64,000 nucleotides of DNA from Flavobacterium ajazii (GCF_010614725.1 NZ_JAAEHL010000008.1:186001-250000), one strand, 5' to 3'; shown: positions 26,151-35,041, numbered from the stretch's first letter. The notes: generated from the letters alone by a model not told the origin. Numbers and translations: made by a program.

Positions 26151-26301
26151 AAATTCCAATTTTTTAAATTCTAAATTCCAAACGGTTTTCCTAAGCGGAG
26201 TCGAAGCTTTCAATTCCGCTCAGCCATACAAAGTTCTTGAAGATTAAGTTTTTGGAATTTTGTCTGAAGATTGGAATTTGGAATTTAAAAAATTGTAATT
26301 T
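26151..26301. repeat. MITE-like inverted repeat with a REP-like core
   Basis: Left arm 26151-26181 and right arm 26271-26301 are inverted copies matching at 29 of 31 positions, built of TTGGAATTT words. Between them, 26185-26232 carries the palindromic AAGCGGAGTC...CCGCTCAG core seen also at 33.28 kb and in short form at 63.45 kb. A partial third arm copy follows at 26311-26331. No transposase is present. Confidence 0.75.
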
Positions 26302-26340
26302 ACACCAAGATTGGAATTTAAAATTTGGAATTTAATAAAA

Positions 26341-27459
26341 ATGCAGATGGAACTTAGTTATTGGGAGTTAAAAAACTGGTTTACAAATGTAGAGTATACC
26401 ATAGTTGGGAGTGGAATTGTAGGACTTCATGCAGCATTGCGCTTACGCGAAAGATTTCCGGAAGCTAAAATTCTCGTGTTAGAAAAAGGAATGCTGCCTC
26501 AGGGAGCCAGTACAAAAAATGCCGGGTTTGCCTGTTTTGGAAGTATTTCTGAAATTATGGAAGATTTAAAAACACATACAGAAGAAGATGTTGTCGAACT
26601 GATAGAAAAGCGTTGGAAGGGTTTGCAGCTGCTGCGAAAAAGACTGGGGGATGATGCTGTAGATTTTAGGCCTTATGGTGGTTATGAATTGTTTTTGAAA
26701 GAGGATGAATCGGGTTTTAATGAATGTATTTCTAAAATTCCTTTTATCAATGAAGTTTTAAAGCCAGTTTTTAAAGCAGAAGTTTTTACCAAAGAAATTG
26801 ACCGTTTTGAGTTTAAAAATATTCAGGAGTATTTGATTTTTAATCCGTTTGAAGCACAAATTGATACTGGAAACATGATGCAGGAATTACTGAAACAGGC
26901 TGTTGCCGCTAATGTCTTAATTCTGAATAAGCAAACAGTAACTTCTTATACCGATGCCGGCAATCATGTTGAAGTTGTATTAAATGATTTTAGTTTTAAG
27001 ACACACAAAATACTTTTTGCAACTAATGGATTTGCCAATGCTTTGACAAAAGGTGCTGTACAGCCTGCAAGAGCACAGGTTTTAATTACAGAACCGATTC
27101 CAAATTTGGATATTAGGGGAACTTTTCATTTAGACCGTGGGTATTATTATTTCCGAAATATCGATGACAGAATTTTGCTTGGAGGGGGAAGAAATTTAGA
27201 TTTTGAAACTGAAAATACTACTGAATTTGGACAAACGGAAATTGTACAAAATAAATTGGAAGATTTGCTGAAAAATGTAATTTTACCAAATCAGGATTTC
27301 CGGATTGCTCATCGTTGGAGCGGTATTATGGGAGTCGGAAACAGTAAAAAACCTGTTGTGTCGCAACTATCTGAAAACGTGTTTTGTGGAGTGCGTTTGG
27401 GCGGAATGGGAGTGGCAATAGGCAGTTTAATAGGAACAGAATTAGCAGATATAATATAA
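26341..27459 (+). CDS. FAD-dependent oxidoreductase (DAO family)
   Basis: 372 residues from the ATG at 26341; earlier in-frame codons lie in the AT-rich repeat and are ignored. The FAD-binding GxGxxG motif is near the N-terminus (YTIVGSGIVGLHAALRL) with the acidic ribose-binding end VLEKG. A second DAO signature is GGMGVAIGSLIGTELADI near the C-terminus. The family oxidises amino acids or related amines; the substrate is unknown. Its stop codon TAA shares its last A with the ATG of mtgA, so translation is probably coupled. Confidence 0.9.
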   Translation: MQMELSYWELKNWFTNVEYTIVGSGIVGLHAALRLRERFPEAKILVLEKGMLPQGASTKNAGFACFGSISEIMEDLKTHTEEDVVELIEKRWKGLQLLRKRLGDDAVDFRPYGGYELFLKEDESGFNECISKIPFINEVLKPVFKAEVFTKEIDRFEFKNIQEYLIFNPFEAQIDTGNMMQELLKQAVAANVLILNKQTVTSYTDAGNHVEVVLNDFSFKTHKILFATNGFANALTKGAVQPARAQVLITEPIPNLDIRGTFHLDRGYYYFRNIDDRILLGGGRNLDFETENTTEFGQTEIVQNKLEDLLKNVILPNQDFRIAHRWSGIMGVGNSKKPVVSQLSENVFCGVRLGGMGVAIGSLIGTELADII

Positions 27460-28226
27460 TGGCAACTAAAAAACCAATACAAAAAAAAACAACCGCAAGT
27501 AAATCTAAACCAGCTTCAAAGAAGTCAAACCGCTCTTGGGGAGAAAAAATAAAATGGTTTTTTATTAAACTCATGTTGTGGTTCTTTGGACTTTCAATAG
27601 CATCGGTTATAATTTTTAAATACGTACCTGTACCTTTTACGCCATTGATGCTGATTCGTGCGATTGAAAATAAAATGGCAGGTAAAGAAGTTTATTTTGA
27701 TCACGACTGGGAACCGATTGAAAAAATTTCGAAAAATCTTCAGAAAGCAGTTATTGCCAGTGAAGATGCTACTTTTTTGTATCACAACGGCTTCGATTTT
27801 AAAGCGCTTCAAAAAGCCTATAAAAGCAATGCGCGTGGACGCAGAATTCGTGGAGGAAGTACGATTTCGCAGCAGACAGCCAAAAATGTCTTTCTCTGGC
27901 AGGGAAAAAGTTATTTCCGCAAAGGTCTGGAAGCTTATTTTACCGTTCTGATTGAAATCATCTGGGGTAAAGAACGTATCATGGAAGTTTATCTGAACAG
28001 TATCGAAATGGGAGACGGCGTTTACGGGGCTTATGCTGCAACTGAGCATTGGTACCGACGTGATGCTTCTAGTCTGACACCGATGCAGGCAGCCGGAATT
28101 GCCGCTATTTTACCAAATCCAAGAAAATTTAAGGCAACCGGATCTTCGAGTTATATTGTGAGAAGAAAAGAAAGAATTGTTCGCGAAATGCGTGCAGTTG
28201 GTAAAATAAATTATGATGGAAAGTAA
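27459..28226 (+). CDS. mtgA: Monofunctional biosynthetic peptidoglycan transglycosylase
   Basis: 255 residues from ATG 27459; the longer open frame to 27384 lies inside the preceding gene. A basic, Lys-rich cytoplasmic tail (KKPIQKKTTASKSKP) precedes one membrane helix (LMLWFFGLSIASVIIF). The GT51 domain follows with the catalytic Glu in VIASEDATFLYHNGFD, GGSTISQQTAKN, and KERIMEVYLNSIEMGDGVYGA. It polymerises lipid II into glycan strands without a transpeptidase domain. It overlaps the oxidoreductase upstream by 1 base and the LpxR-like gene downstream by 14. Confidence 0.95.
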   Translation: MATKKPIQKKTTASKSKPASKKSNRSWGEKIKWFFIKLMLWFFGLSIASVIIFKYVPVPFTPLMLIRAIENKMAGKEVYFDHDWEPIEKISKNLQKAVIASEDATFLYHNGFDFKALQKAYKSNARGRRIRGGSTISQQTAKNVFLWQGKSYFRKGLEAYFTVLIEIIWGKERIMEVYLNSIEMGDGVYGAYAATEHWYRRDASSLTPMQAAGIAAILPNPRKFKATGSSSYIVRRKERIVREMRAVGKINYDGK

Positions 28227-29172
28227 AAAAAGCTTTTTTCTGCTTTTCATATTGATAACAGCTTTTGGTTTTGCCCAGGGGAGAAAAGCTGAAATTGGTA
28301 TTATCTCTGATAATGATTTATATACTTCGTCTAAATATGATATGTATTACACAAACGGGATGGAGCTTTTTTACCGGTTTTTGTCGAAAAACGAAAATGA
28401 AAAAATCAGTAAAGAAATTACCGAATTTAGAGTTGGACAGTACATTTATAATCCAAGATTTATTAATAAGGAAGCTGTTGCGATAAATGATCGACCTTTC
28501 ACAGGCTATCTTTTTGCAGAAGCAGGACGCAGTTTTTTTTACAAAAGTGAATCGGTTTTAAAAACTGATTTTCAATTGGGGTTTATAGGACCGAATGCTT
28601 TTGGTGAAGAAGTGCAGGAGAGTTTTCATCATTTCATTGGGTACAAAGAAGTGTATGGTTGGGAAAACCAGCTTCATAATGCATTGGCGGTGCAGGCTCA
28701 TGTTATGTATTCGAAGAAATTATTTCCAACAAAACATCATGATTTTGTAGATATCCATTTTCAGTCGGAAGCCAATTTGGGAACTGTTTTTACAGGTATT
28801 TCTACAGGTGTTTTAACCCGTTTTGGATTTAAAAAGTTACTGCCGGTTTACGATTCTAATTTGCATGATGCTTCGGTAAGTTATGAACCTCAGTATAATA
28901 TTAGGGAGTTTTACTTTTATGCGATGCCAAGTGTCAATTATCAGTTTTATGATGCTACTATTCAAGGCAGTATGTTCAGTGATACCAGTCCGTTGACTTT
29001 TGATCTGGTACCTTTACGTTTTAATGCCGAAGCCGGTTTAAAGTATCGTCACAATAATTTCAATATATCATATTCCTTTATTTACCGCGGAAAAGAACTC
29101 AAAGATCCTGATACCAATACCAATACAGGATATTTTTACGGTTCTATTCGTTTAGGTTTTTTATTGAAATAG
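28213..29172 (+). CDS. LpxR-like (DUF2219) outer-membrane lipid A deacylase
   Basis: 319 residues, signal peptide (FLLFILITAFGFAQG) and then an outer-membrane barrel. The family signature of LpxR is present in SDNDLYTSSK...YYTNGMELFY (the Asn-Asp pair corresponds to the Ca-binding/catalytic N-D of Salmonella LpxR), followed by a His-rich FHHFIGYKEVYGWENQL segment in the place of the catalytic His/Glu region. LpxR removes the 3'-acyloxyacyl chain from lipid A. It starts inside mtgA, so two envelope-remodelling enzymes are cotranscribed. Catalytic residue mapping is partial. Confidence 0.8.
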   Translation: MMESKKSFFLLFILITAFGFAQGRKAEIGIISDNDLYTSSKYDMYYTNGMELFYRFLSKNENEKISKEITEFRVGQYIYNPRFINKEAVAINDRPFTGYLFAEAGRSFFYKSESVLKTDFQLGFIGPNAFGEEVQESFHHFIGYKEVYGWENQLHNALAVQAHVMYSKKLFPTKHHDFVDIHFQSEANLGTVFTGISTGVLTRFGFKKLLPVYDSNLHDASVSYEPQYNIREFYFYAMPSVNYQFYDATIQGSMFSDTSPLTFDLVPLRFNAEAGLKYRHNNFNISYSFIYRGKELKDPDTNTNTGYFYGSIRLGFLLK

Positions 29173-29286
29173 TTTATAAAATCGACAATTTACGGTTAAC
29201 CTTAAAATCATATTTCTAAGTTTTGTAATTTTATATAATGCAGAGAAAAAATATTTCTAATTTATAACTTAAAAGTAAAAAACAGC

Positions 29287-29616
29287 ATGGGAAAATTTGT
29301 AATCACTAAAAGAGCCAACGGGGAATTTCAATTCAATTTAAAAGCCGGTAATGGTCAGACCATTTTGACAAGTGAGGGATATTCAAGCAAAGCTGCTTGT
29401 TTAAACGGAATAGAATCTGTAAAAACGAATTCGCAGGACGATTCAAAATTTGATAAAAAAGAATCTGCAAACGGAAAACCGTATTTTAATTTAAAAGCAT
29501 CAAACGGTCAAATCATTGGAGCAAGCGAAATGTATGAAAGCACAGCGGCCAGAGACAACGGAATAGCATCTGTAAAAACTAACGCTCCGGATGCAGCTAC
29601 TGATGATCAGGCATAG
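29287..29616 (+). CDS. DUF1508 (YegP-like) protein with two repeats
   Basis: 109 residues made of two near-identical DUF1508 units: GKFVITKRANGEFQFNLKAGNGQTIL and KFDKKESANGKPYFNLKASNGQIIGASE, each followed by AxxxGIxSVKTN. The function of YegP-type proteins is unknown; in other bacteria they are small, stress-associated proteins. It has its own terminator. Nothing odd apart from the acidic C-terminal tail. Confidence 0.92.
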   Translation: MGKFVITKRANGEFQFNLKAGNGQTILTSEGYSSKAACLNGIESVKTNSQDDSKFDKKESANGKPYFNLKASNGQIIGASEMYESTAARDNGIASVKTNAPDAATDDQA

Positions 29617-29641
29617 GTTTGATTTGTAATACTATAATTGA

Positions 29642-29669
29642 AAGCTCTCCTTTTTGAGGGCTTTTTTTT
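29642..29669 (+). terminator. Terminator of the DUF1508 gene
   Basis: Stem AAGCTCTC / GAGGGCTT (one T-G pair) with a 6-base loop and a run of Ts. Confidence 0.85.
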
Positions 29670-29714
29670 ATGCTGTAAAGTTTCTTAAATTCTTAAAAAT
29701 AGATAGTCTCTAAC

Positions 29715-29785
29715 TTAGCCCTGATGGAAGCGGCATCCTTTTTATTGCGTTTTTCAGCAAGAAAAAGATATAGCGGACAGCAGGA
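29715..29785 (-). repeat. Structured dispersed repeat, copy C (minus strand)
   Basis: Read on the minus strand it has the left flank TCCTGCTGTCCGCTATATC, a hairpin made of CTTTTT and TTGC against GCAA and AAAAAG, and the right flank GGATGCCGCTTCCATCAGG followed by GCTAA. It matches the copies at 38929 and 54161 in flanks but has different stem and loop bases. Confidence 0.75.
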
Positions 29786-29829
29786 CAAAATTCCTGTTTG
29801 AAAACGAAAACAACCTGCTCCTGAAATAT

Positions 29830-30393
29830 TTAATAATACAATCTAAAATCGAGAAGTTTACAAAGATCGTAATGCTTTTCGTAGAGGGTCTCAACAATTT
29901 CAATAAGATCGTCTTCTTCCTGACATAATTTGAAAAATGCTTTGTCAACAGAGCTGGTACTGGTAAATTTATTAGAAACCGTTCCGTAGCCCGAAATAGC
30001 TCTTGCTCCGGTAATATCCAGAAAATATTGTGCCTCCTCTTCGTTTAGATCCAATATTTTAGAATTGGCAAAATGCAGGATTTTGCCTTTCATCTTTCCT
30101 TCAAAAAGTTCTGCGATTTCTTCTAAACTGTAATAGTAGTCGTGAAGGCAGATGTTGTTTGCTTCGCCTTTCATTACGAGATAGATGATTTCGTAATCTT
30201 TAAAATTATGATCGTCATAAAGTAAAGTGTTCAGACTTTCTTCGAGTCCTTCAATCGTGTCACAGGTTTTGTAAATACTTGAAATCCCCTGATTAAAAGC
30301 TAGTTTTTCCAGACTTTTAACCACTTCGGTAGCTGTGTTGTTTTCTATATCTGGTACGCCTTCAAGGCAGAAAATAAATTTATCAGAATCCAT
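29830..30393 (-). CDS. DUF6642-like protein resembling a caspase/CHAT fold, apparently without catalytic residues
   Basis: 187 residues, no signal peptide. The order YEIIYLVMKGEANNICL, YSLEEIAELFEGKMKGKILHFANSKIL, then FLDITGARAISGYG follows the strand-helix pattern of caspase-like (CHAT/DUF6642) proteins, whose canonical form has His-Gly in the first element and a Cys at the end of the HFxxC element. Here these places read Lys-Gly and Asn-Ser, so catalysis looks lost. Both family and loss are inference from memory of the pattern. Monocistronic, cytoplasmic. The structured repeat copy C lies just after its stop. Confidence 0.65.
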   Translation of the reverse strand: MDSDKFIFCLEGVPDIENNTATEVVKSLEKLAFNQGISSIYKTCDTIEGLEESLNTLLYDDHNFKDYEIIYLVMKGEANNICLHDYYYSLEEIAELFEGKMKGKILHFANSKILDLNEEEAQYFLDITGARAISGYGTVSNKFTSTSSVDKAFFKLCQEEDDLIEIVETLYEKHYDLCKLLDFRLYY

Positions 30394-30558
30394 GACGATT
30401 GATTTATACTGTCAAAGTTTTAACCTTTAGTCAGCAATTTAATTATAATAGCTCAGATATAAAAGGCTAGAAAAGCAGTTTAACACAATGATGAGGTTTA
30501 ACTTTTACATAATACGCTGAAGTTTTAATTTTTTTACTTTTAATTGAAAATTAAAAAT

Positions 30559-30735
30559 ATGGAAATCAATTGGATAGTATTAGGAATTGTAGCAGTTGTA
30601 TTAATTGCTTTGATTTTGTTTATGATTAAGAAAAATCAAAAAGAGAAAAAGAAATTAACGGATCTTTTGAATAATGACTTTAAAAAAACAGAAGAAGATG
30701 AACCGGATTTTGAAGATACGGCAAATGAAAAATAA
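30559..30735 (+). CDS. Small single-pass membrane protein, unknown
   Basis: 58 residues from the ATG at 30559 (a TTG at 30544 would add five polar residues). One membrane helix at the N-terminus (WIVLGIVAVVLIALILFMI), then a basic stretch KKNQKEKKK and an acidic tail EEDEPDFEDTANE. This resembles many small membrane proteins of Flavobacterium, but I cannot assign a function. A terminator follows 7 bases after the stop, which supports a real transcription unit. Confidence 0.65.
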   Translation: MEINWIVLGIVAVVLIALILFMIKKNQKEKKKLTDLLNNDFKKTEEDEPDFEDTANEK

Positions 30736-30741
30736 AAACAA

Positions 30742-30777
30742 TAAACCCCCTTTAAAATGAATTTTACAAGGGGTTTT
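30742..30777 (+). terminator. Terminator of the small membrane protein gene
   Basis: AAACCCC pairs with GGGGTTT, with further A-T pairing in the AT-rich middle (TAAAAT / ATTTTA). Confidence 0.75.
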
Positions 30778-30881
30778 AAATTTGTGGAGAATATCGAAGT
30801 TTCTATTCAAACAGCTTTAAGCTACTATTGAATATTCCAATATTTGAATTTGGGATTTCATTTATTGAAATTTTTAAAATC

Positions 30882-33152
30882 TTAAGGCTTAAGAATCAAA
30901 ACAGATGGCGTGTTATTCAGCCAGATACTTTGAGACTCGATCAGTTTTTTCCAGCTCTCTAAACTTATAATCATGATGTCCTGAGTTTCCAGAAATTCCT
31001 TCTTAATGGTTCTGTCGTGCATAATCATGATATGGTTTGGAGCAATTTGTTCAATAGAACGGATTGTTTCCTGAATATCTCGTGTATTTCTAACCTCTCC
31101 GCTTGCATCAAGAACCGTAATCTGTGATCCGTTGTTATTGATTAATTTCTTTGCATAGTCAATTAAAAAATCATCATCTTTGCTAAAAATCGGAATGAAA
31201 ACCTGATTTACTTCCTCTAAATCTTTATCAATAAAAATTCCAACAGGCATTTTTGTTTTGGCAATAATATGGCGGGTTCTTTCGTCGAAAGGCGAATTTT
31301 CAAACAAACCTTCTTTTCCTGTAAACTTATCAATCAACCTGTCCGGGTTTACAATTCGGGTGGTAAAGCCTAAAATCTTTCCAAGAAGAGTTCCGTCAAA
31401 AATAGATTGCCCTAAACCAACCAGTAATAAGTCATATTCACTCTGGTTTGCCGTATCAATAATATCGGTATCAATATCATTTGTTACTTTAAAAACACTT
31501 ACCATATTCTGATTCAGACGTTGTGATTCTTCAATAACCGGAACCAGCATTTTGCGCTCATGGTCTTTCACATCAAATGAATGTATTTCGGTACTCAGCG
31601 ATAAATGCATTGCTGTAACCATCGAATTATCGCCTTGTTTTTTTACCAGGCTGTTTGCAATTTTAAGTAGTTTCTTCCCTTTTTCAGGAGTAGCAAAAGA
31701 AAGCAGGATTTTATATTTGCTTTTATTTCCAATTTCCTGTGGAACTACAGTTGTTTTATCTTTAAAAATAAATGCTATAAAATCTAAAGCCGGTCCGGTC
31801 ATAAAAGTTGTAACCAAAGCCATAATAACCATCATGGTGAAAATCTCTGTAGATAAAACTCCCAAATCGTAACCGATATTCAGAACTACAAGTTCCATCA
31901 AACCTCTTGTATTCATCAAGGCACCGATAGCCAGGCTGTCTTTCCAGCTTTGCCCTACGAATTTTGCTGCCAAAGCACTTCCAAAGAATTTACCCACTAC
32001 GGCAACTACGATTATCAAACCTGTTATTTTCCATAATTCAGGATCATTTAATAATCCGATTTGGGTACGCAGACCTGTAAACACAAAGAATAATGGTAAA
32101 AGGACAATGATGGAAACATCTTCGACTTTTTCGATAAAAATATTTCTGAATTTATTGTTCTCAGGCATAATTGCACCAGCAAGGAAAGCTCCAAATAAAG
32201 CATGAATTCCAATTAATTCAGCAGCATAAGCTGAGAACAGAAGAGATAAAAAGAAAATTGCAACAACCGGTTTGTTTAAACTTTCTCGGGTTGAATTTAA
32301 ATCACCCACTCGTTTTAAGAAAGGGCGAACAATTTTCAGCATAATAATCACGTACAAAATTGCTAAACCAATCACATATAGCGAACTTGCCAGTGAACCT
32401 GCTTTTACAATTGCAATTACTACAGCCAAAATACACCAGGCTGTAATATCATCTGCAGCTGCACAAGTTATGGCAATTGTTCCTAATTTGGTTTTCTGAA
32501 GACCACGCTCCTGTACTATTCTAGCAAGTACCGGAAACGCTGTAATACTCATGGCAATCCCCATAAATAATCCGAAAGAAGAAAAAGCAACTCCATCGGG
32601 AGCAAAAGTCCCATAGATAAAATAAGCTAAGACCAATCCTAAGGCAAACGGAATAACGATACTGGCGTGACTGATAACAACAGCGTCATGAGCTTTATTT
32701 TTAAGCACTTTTAAATCCAATTCCATCCCAATCACAAACATAAAAAGAATCAAACCTATCTGGCTTAAAAACTGAAGATTTCCTAAAGATGCCGCCGGAA
32801 ATAAAGTAGCTGAAAATTCCGGGAAGTACATTCCGACCAAAGAAGGCCCTAAAACAATTCCGGCAATCATTTCTCCAATTACAGACGGCTGTCCTATTTT
32901 TCTAAAAAACCACCCAAACAATCGCGCTACCAAAATAATAGTGACAATCTGAGCTAATAATATTGCGAGAGGATGTTGCAGGTTTTCAACCATTGAATGG
33001 AGAAAATCATTCCAATGATTACTTTCTATTTTTTTTTCTGCAACGTTTCTTCCGACTTCCAGCGAAGCTCCCTGAGAAATTACCCAATAAATTAAAGCGG
33101 TAAAACCACCAATTACCGTAATATAAAATAAGGAGTTTTTAAAGTTATTCAT
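30882..33152 (-). CDS. CPA2/KefB-type cation:proton antiporter with C-terminal USP-like region
   Basis: 756 residues. A leading membrane helix (about 8-27), then a Na/H-exchanger domain at about 60-440 with roughly 12 membrane segments; typical stretches are GQPSVIGEMIAGIVLGPSL, CAAADDITAWCILA (the Asp-Asp ion site) and GALMNTRGLMELV. The cytoplasmic C-terminus (about 480-756) looks like two universal-stress-protein modules rather than TrkA-N (YKILLSFATPEKGKKLL, YDLLLVGLG). Probably exchanges K+ or Na+ for H+ at the inner membrane. It starts 212 bases from the LytTR regulator, same strand. Confidence 0.9.
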   Translation of the reverse strand: MNNFKNSLFYITVIGGFTALIYWVISQGASLEVGRNVAEKKIESNHWNDFLHSMVENLQHPLAILLAQIVTIILVARLFGWFFRKIGQPSVIGEMIAGIVLGPSLVGMYFPEFSATLFPAASLGNLQFLSQIGLILFMFVIGMELDLKVLKNKAHDAVVISHASIVIPFALGLVLAYFIYGTFAPDGVAFSSFGLFMGIAMSITAFPVLARIVQERGLQKTKLGTIAITCAAADDITAWCILAVVIAIVKAGSLASSLYVIGLAILYVIIMLKIVRPFLKRVGDLNSTRESLNKPVVAIFFLSLLFSAYAAELIGIHALFGAFLAGAIMPENNKFRNIFIEKVEDVSIIVLLPLFFVFTGLRTQIGLLNDPELWKITGLIIVVAVVGKFFGSALAAKFVGQSWKDSLAIGALMNTRGLMELVVLNIGYDLGVLSTEIFTMMVIMALVTTFMTGPALDFIAFIFKDKTTVVPQEIGNKSKYKILLSFATPEKGKKLLKIANSLVKKQGDNSMVTAMHLSLSTEIHSFDVKDHERKMLVPVIEESQRLNQNMVSVFKVTNDIDTDIIDTANQSEYDLLLVGLGQSIFDGTLLGKILGFTTRIVNPDRLIDKFTGKEGLFENSPFDERTRHIIAKTKMPVGIFIDKDLEEVNQVFIPIFSKDDDFLIDYAKKLINNNGSQITVLDASGEVRNTRDIQETIRSIEQIAPNHIMIMHDRTIKKEFLETQDIMIISLESWKKLIESQSIWLNNTPSVLILKP

Positions 33153-33280
33153 AATTCGTTTTTTAAATTATGAAGCAAATATCAGAAGTAGGGTTTACCT
33201 GAAAAAGTATTTTTAAAGGTAATTTTCAATCTATGTAATAAGTCTGCAAAACTTTGTAATAAGTTATAGAAATGATTTCC

Positions 33281-33347
33281 ATCCTTAGCGGAGTCTAAGG
33301 CTTAACACCCTGAATTGGACTTTGACTCCGCTCAGCCTGACAAAAAA
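33281..33347. repeat. REP-like palindrome of the GAGCGGAGTC family
   Basis: AGCGGAGTC at 33286-33294 and GACTCCGCT near 33325-33333 form a perfect 9-base-pair inverted repeat. The outside bases (CTTTGTAATAAGTT on the left and AATTTGTTACAAAAG on the right) are also imperfectly inverted. Related sequences are at 26.19 and 63.45 kb. Confidence 0.65.
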
Positions 33348-33364
33348 CAATTTGTTACAAAAGG

Positions 33365-34084
33365 CTATAATTTTACCTTTTTTAAAAATTCGGGGCGATA
33401 AGTTTCGCTCAAAATTAAGGTGGTGTTCTTATTATTTTCTTCCTGATGATGTAGTACGATTTCGTTATGATTAAAAAATTTAATTGCTTTTACGGCAATA
33501 ATTTCTTTTTTGTTCACACGGCAAAAATCAGCTTCCGGTAGTTCATTTAAAAGTGTATCAAATTTTATGTTTTTCAGATTTATAAAGCTTCCGTCTGTCA
33601 GTAAAACAGTTTTATCACGGCTGTCACTAAGAGCTGTTTTTATATATTGAATCTGATTGAAATAAAGCAGTGTTTTGCCTTTGTCTGTATTTAACTGAAT
33701 GAATTTTTTACCCGATTCAGATTTATCCAAACGTTCTATTGTTTTCAAAATCGCTTTTTGAAGACGTTCTAGTTTTACCGGTTTTGTAATATAATCTACA
33801 GCATCAATATTAAAAGCATCAGCAGCATATTCTTTGTAAGCTGTACAAAAAATTACCAATTTATTCTGTAACATTTCCGCAAGATGAAGTCCGTCGATTC
33901 CCGGCATTTCAATATCAGAAATCAGCAGGTCAAAATCGAGATTGGCAATATCAGATAAAAGTTTCTCAGGATTATTAAATGTTTTTACAATTTCTACTTC
34001 GGGAATTTGTTCACAAAGCATTTTTAAGTATGTTAATCCCGGAAGCTCATCGTCCAGCAGCAAGCATTTCAGTTTTGTATTCAA
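33365..34084 (-). CDS. LytTR-family response regulator
   Basis: 239 residues. Receiver domain at 1-120 with the phospho-Asp in LLISDIEMPGIDG and the conserved Lys in YITKPVKL. C-terminal LytTR DNA-binding domain at about 140-239 (KTLLYFNQIQYIKTALSDSRDKTVLLTDG, then FCRVNKKEIIAVKAIKFFNHNEIVL). It overlaps the histidine kinase by 38 bases, so the two are translated together and are cognate. The target genes are unknown; the antiporter downstream on the same strand and the RND exporter upstream on the other strand are candidates. Confidence 0.94.
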   Translation of the reverse strand: MNTKLKCLLLDDELPGLTYLKMLCEQIPEVEIVKTFNNPEKLLSDIANLDFDLLISDIEMPGIDGLHLAEMLQNKLVIFCTAYKEYAADAFNIDAVDYITKPVKLERLQKAILKTIERLDKSESGKKFIQLNTDKGKTLLYFNQIQYIKTALSDSRDKTVLLTDGSFINLKNIKFDTLLNELPEADFCRVNKKEIIAVKAIKFFNHNEIVLHHQEENNKNTTLILSETYRPEFLKKVKL

Positions 34085-34808
34085 GTAAATCTATTTTTAG
34101 ATGAGCAATATAGATATCATTTTCTATAAACTTATCGAGTTTGAAATTATTCTTATAAATGATACGAAGACGATGTTCGAGAGTCGCATGTCCAAAACCG
34201 CTTCTCTCTTTTTTTAATACTTTTTTATCAGAGATTTTATTCGAAACCGTCATAGAGAAAGCATTGTCCTTAAACTCAAAAACTACCGAAATAAAAGCAT
34301 CAGCACTCTGAAGATCGGCATGTTTAAAAGCATTTTCAATTAAGTCTATCGAAATTAAAGGCGCCAGTAAAGGCTGATCGTATAATTTATCTTCTTTATT
34401 GATATTGGTTTTGACTTTTAATTCAAAAAGAGGACTGATTTTGATTTTGTTGATTTCGATTAGATTCAATGCAAAATCAATTTCTTCTTTGGCAGTCACA
34501 AATTTCTTTTTGCTTTCGTATAAAATATAATCCAGAACATTTGCAAGTTTATCGAGGGCAAAATAAGTCTGATAAGCATGTGACTGAATCGAATTTAGAA
34601 TATTCTTAAACAAATGCGGATTCAGTTTTGACTCTAAATTTTCTAATTGCAGATCGTTTACTTTTGCTTCTAAAGCATAAAAACTTTGTTCTGCATTCTC
34701 TTTTGCTTTTTTTGACTGCATTAACAGATACATCATAAAGCAAATGATGATAACAAGCAACACAAGAATTGCTAAAAAAATAAAAGTTATGGTATTGTTT
34801 TCCTGCAT
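34047..34808 (-). CDS. LytS/AlgZ-type sensor histidine kinase
   Basis: 253 residues. One N-terminal membrane helix (ITFIFLAILVLLVIIICFMMYLL), a short coiled coil, and then the His_kinase domain with the phospho-His in ESKLNPHLFKNILNSI. The HATPase part contains LIENAFKHA (N-box) and SGFGHATLEHRL (G-box). There is almost no extracytoplasmic region, so it must sense within or at the membrane. Its 3' end overlaps the regulator gene by 38 bases. Confidence 0.93.
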   Translation of the reverse strand: MQENNTITFIFLAILVLLVIIICFMMYLLMQSKKAKENAEQSFYALEAKVNDLQLENLESKLNPHLFKNILNSIQSHAYQTYFALDKLANVLDYILYESKKKFVTAKEEIDFALNLIEINKIKISPLFELKVKTNINKEDKLYDQPLLAPLISIDLIENAFKHADLQSADAFISVVFEFKDNAFSMTVSNKISDKKVLKKERSGFGHATLEHRLRIIYKNNFKLDKFIENDIYIAHLKIDLLEYKTEMLAAGR

Positions 34809-35041
34809 TGTAATTTATTGTTGACTACAGATTTATACGATTCTGAACAGATTAAAATTAACACTTTTGATATTAAAAAAGCCTGATTCATTTCGTTTCC
34901 TTTTTAAATTGATACAAATATGAGAAAAGCTGACGGAGAATAACAGAAAAACAGACCTATTTCATTTAAAGAAGTTTGTTAATTTATGTTAACATATCGT
35001 AAAAACAGAACTGCTTTCTAATGATTTTTAGCACTTTTCAT

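Noticed and set aside
27384..27458. Extended N-terminus of MtgA
   Set aside because: It lies inside the oxidoreductase gene; the ATG at 27459 gives the expected Lys-rich tail and membrane helix.
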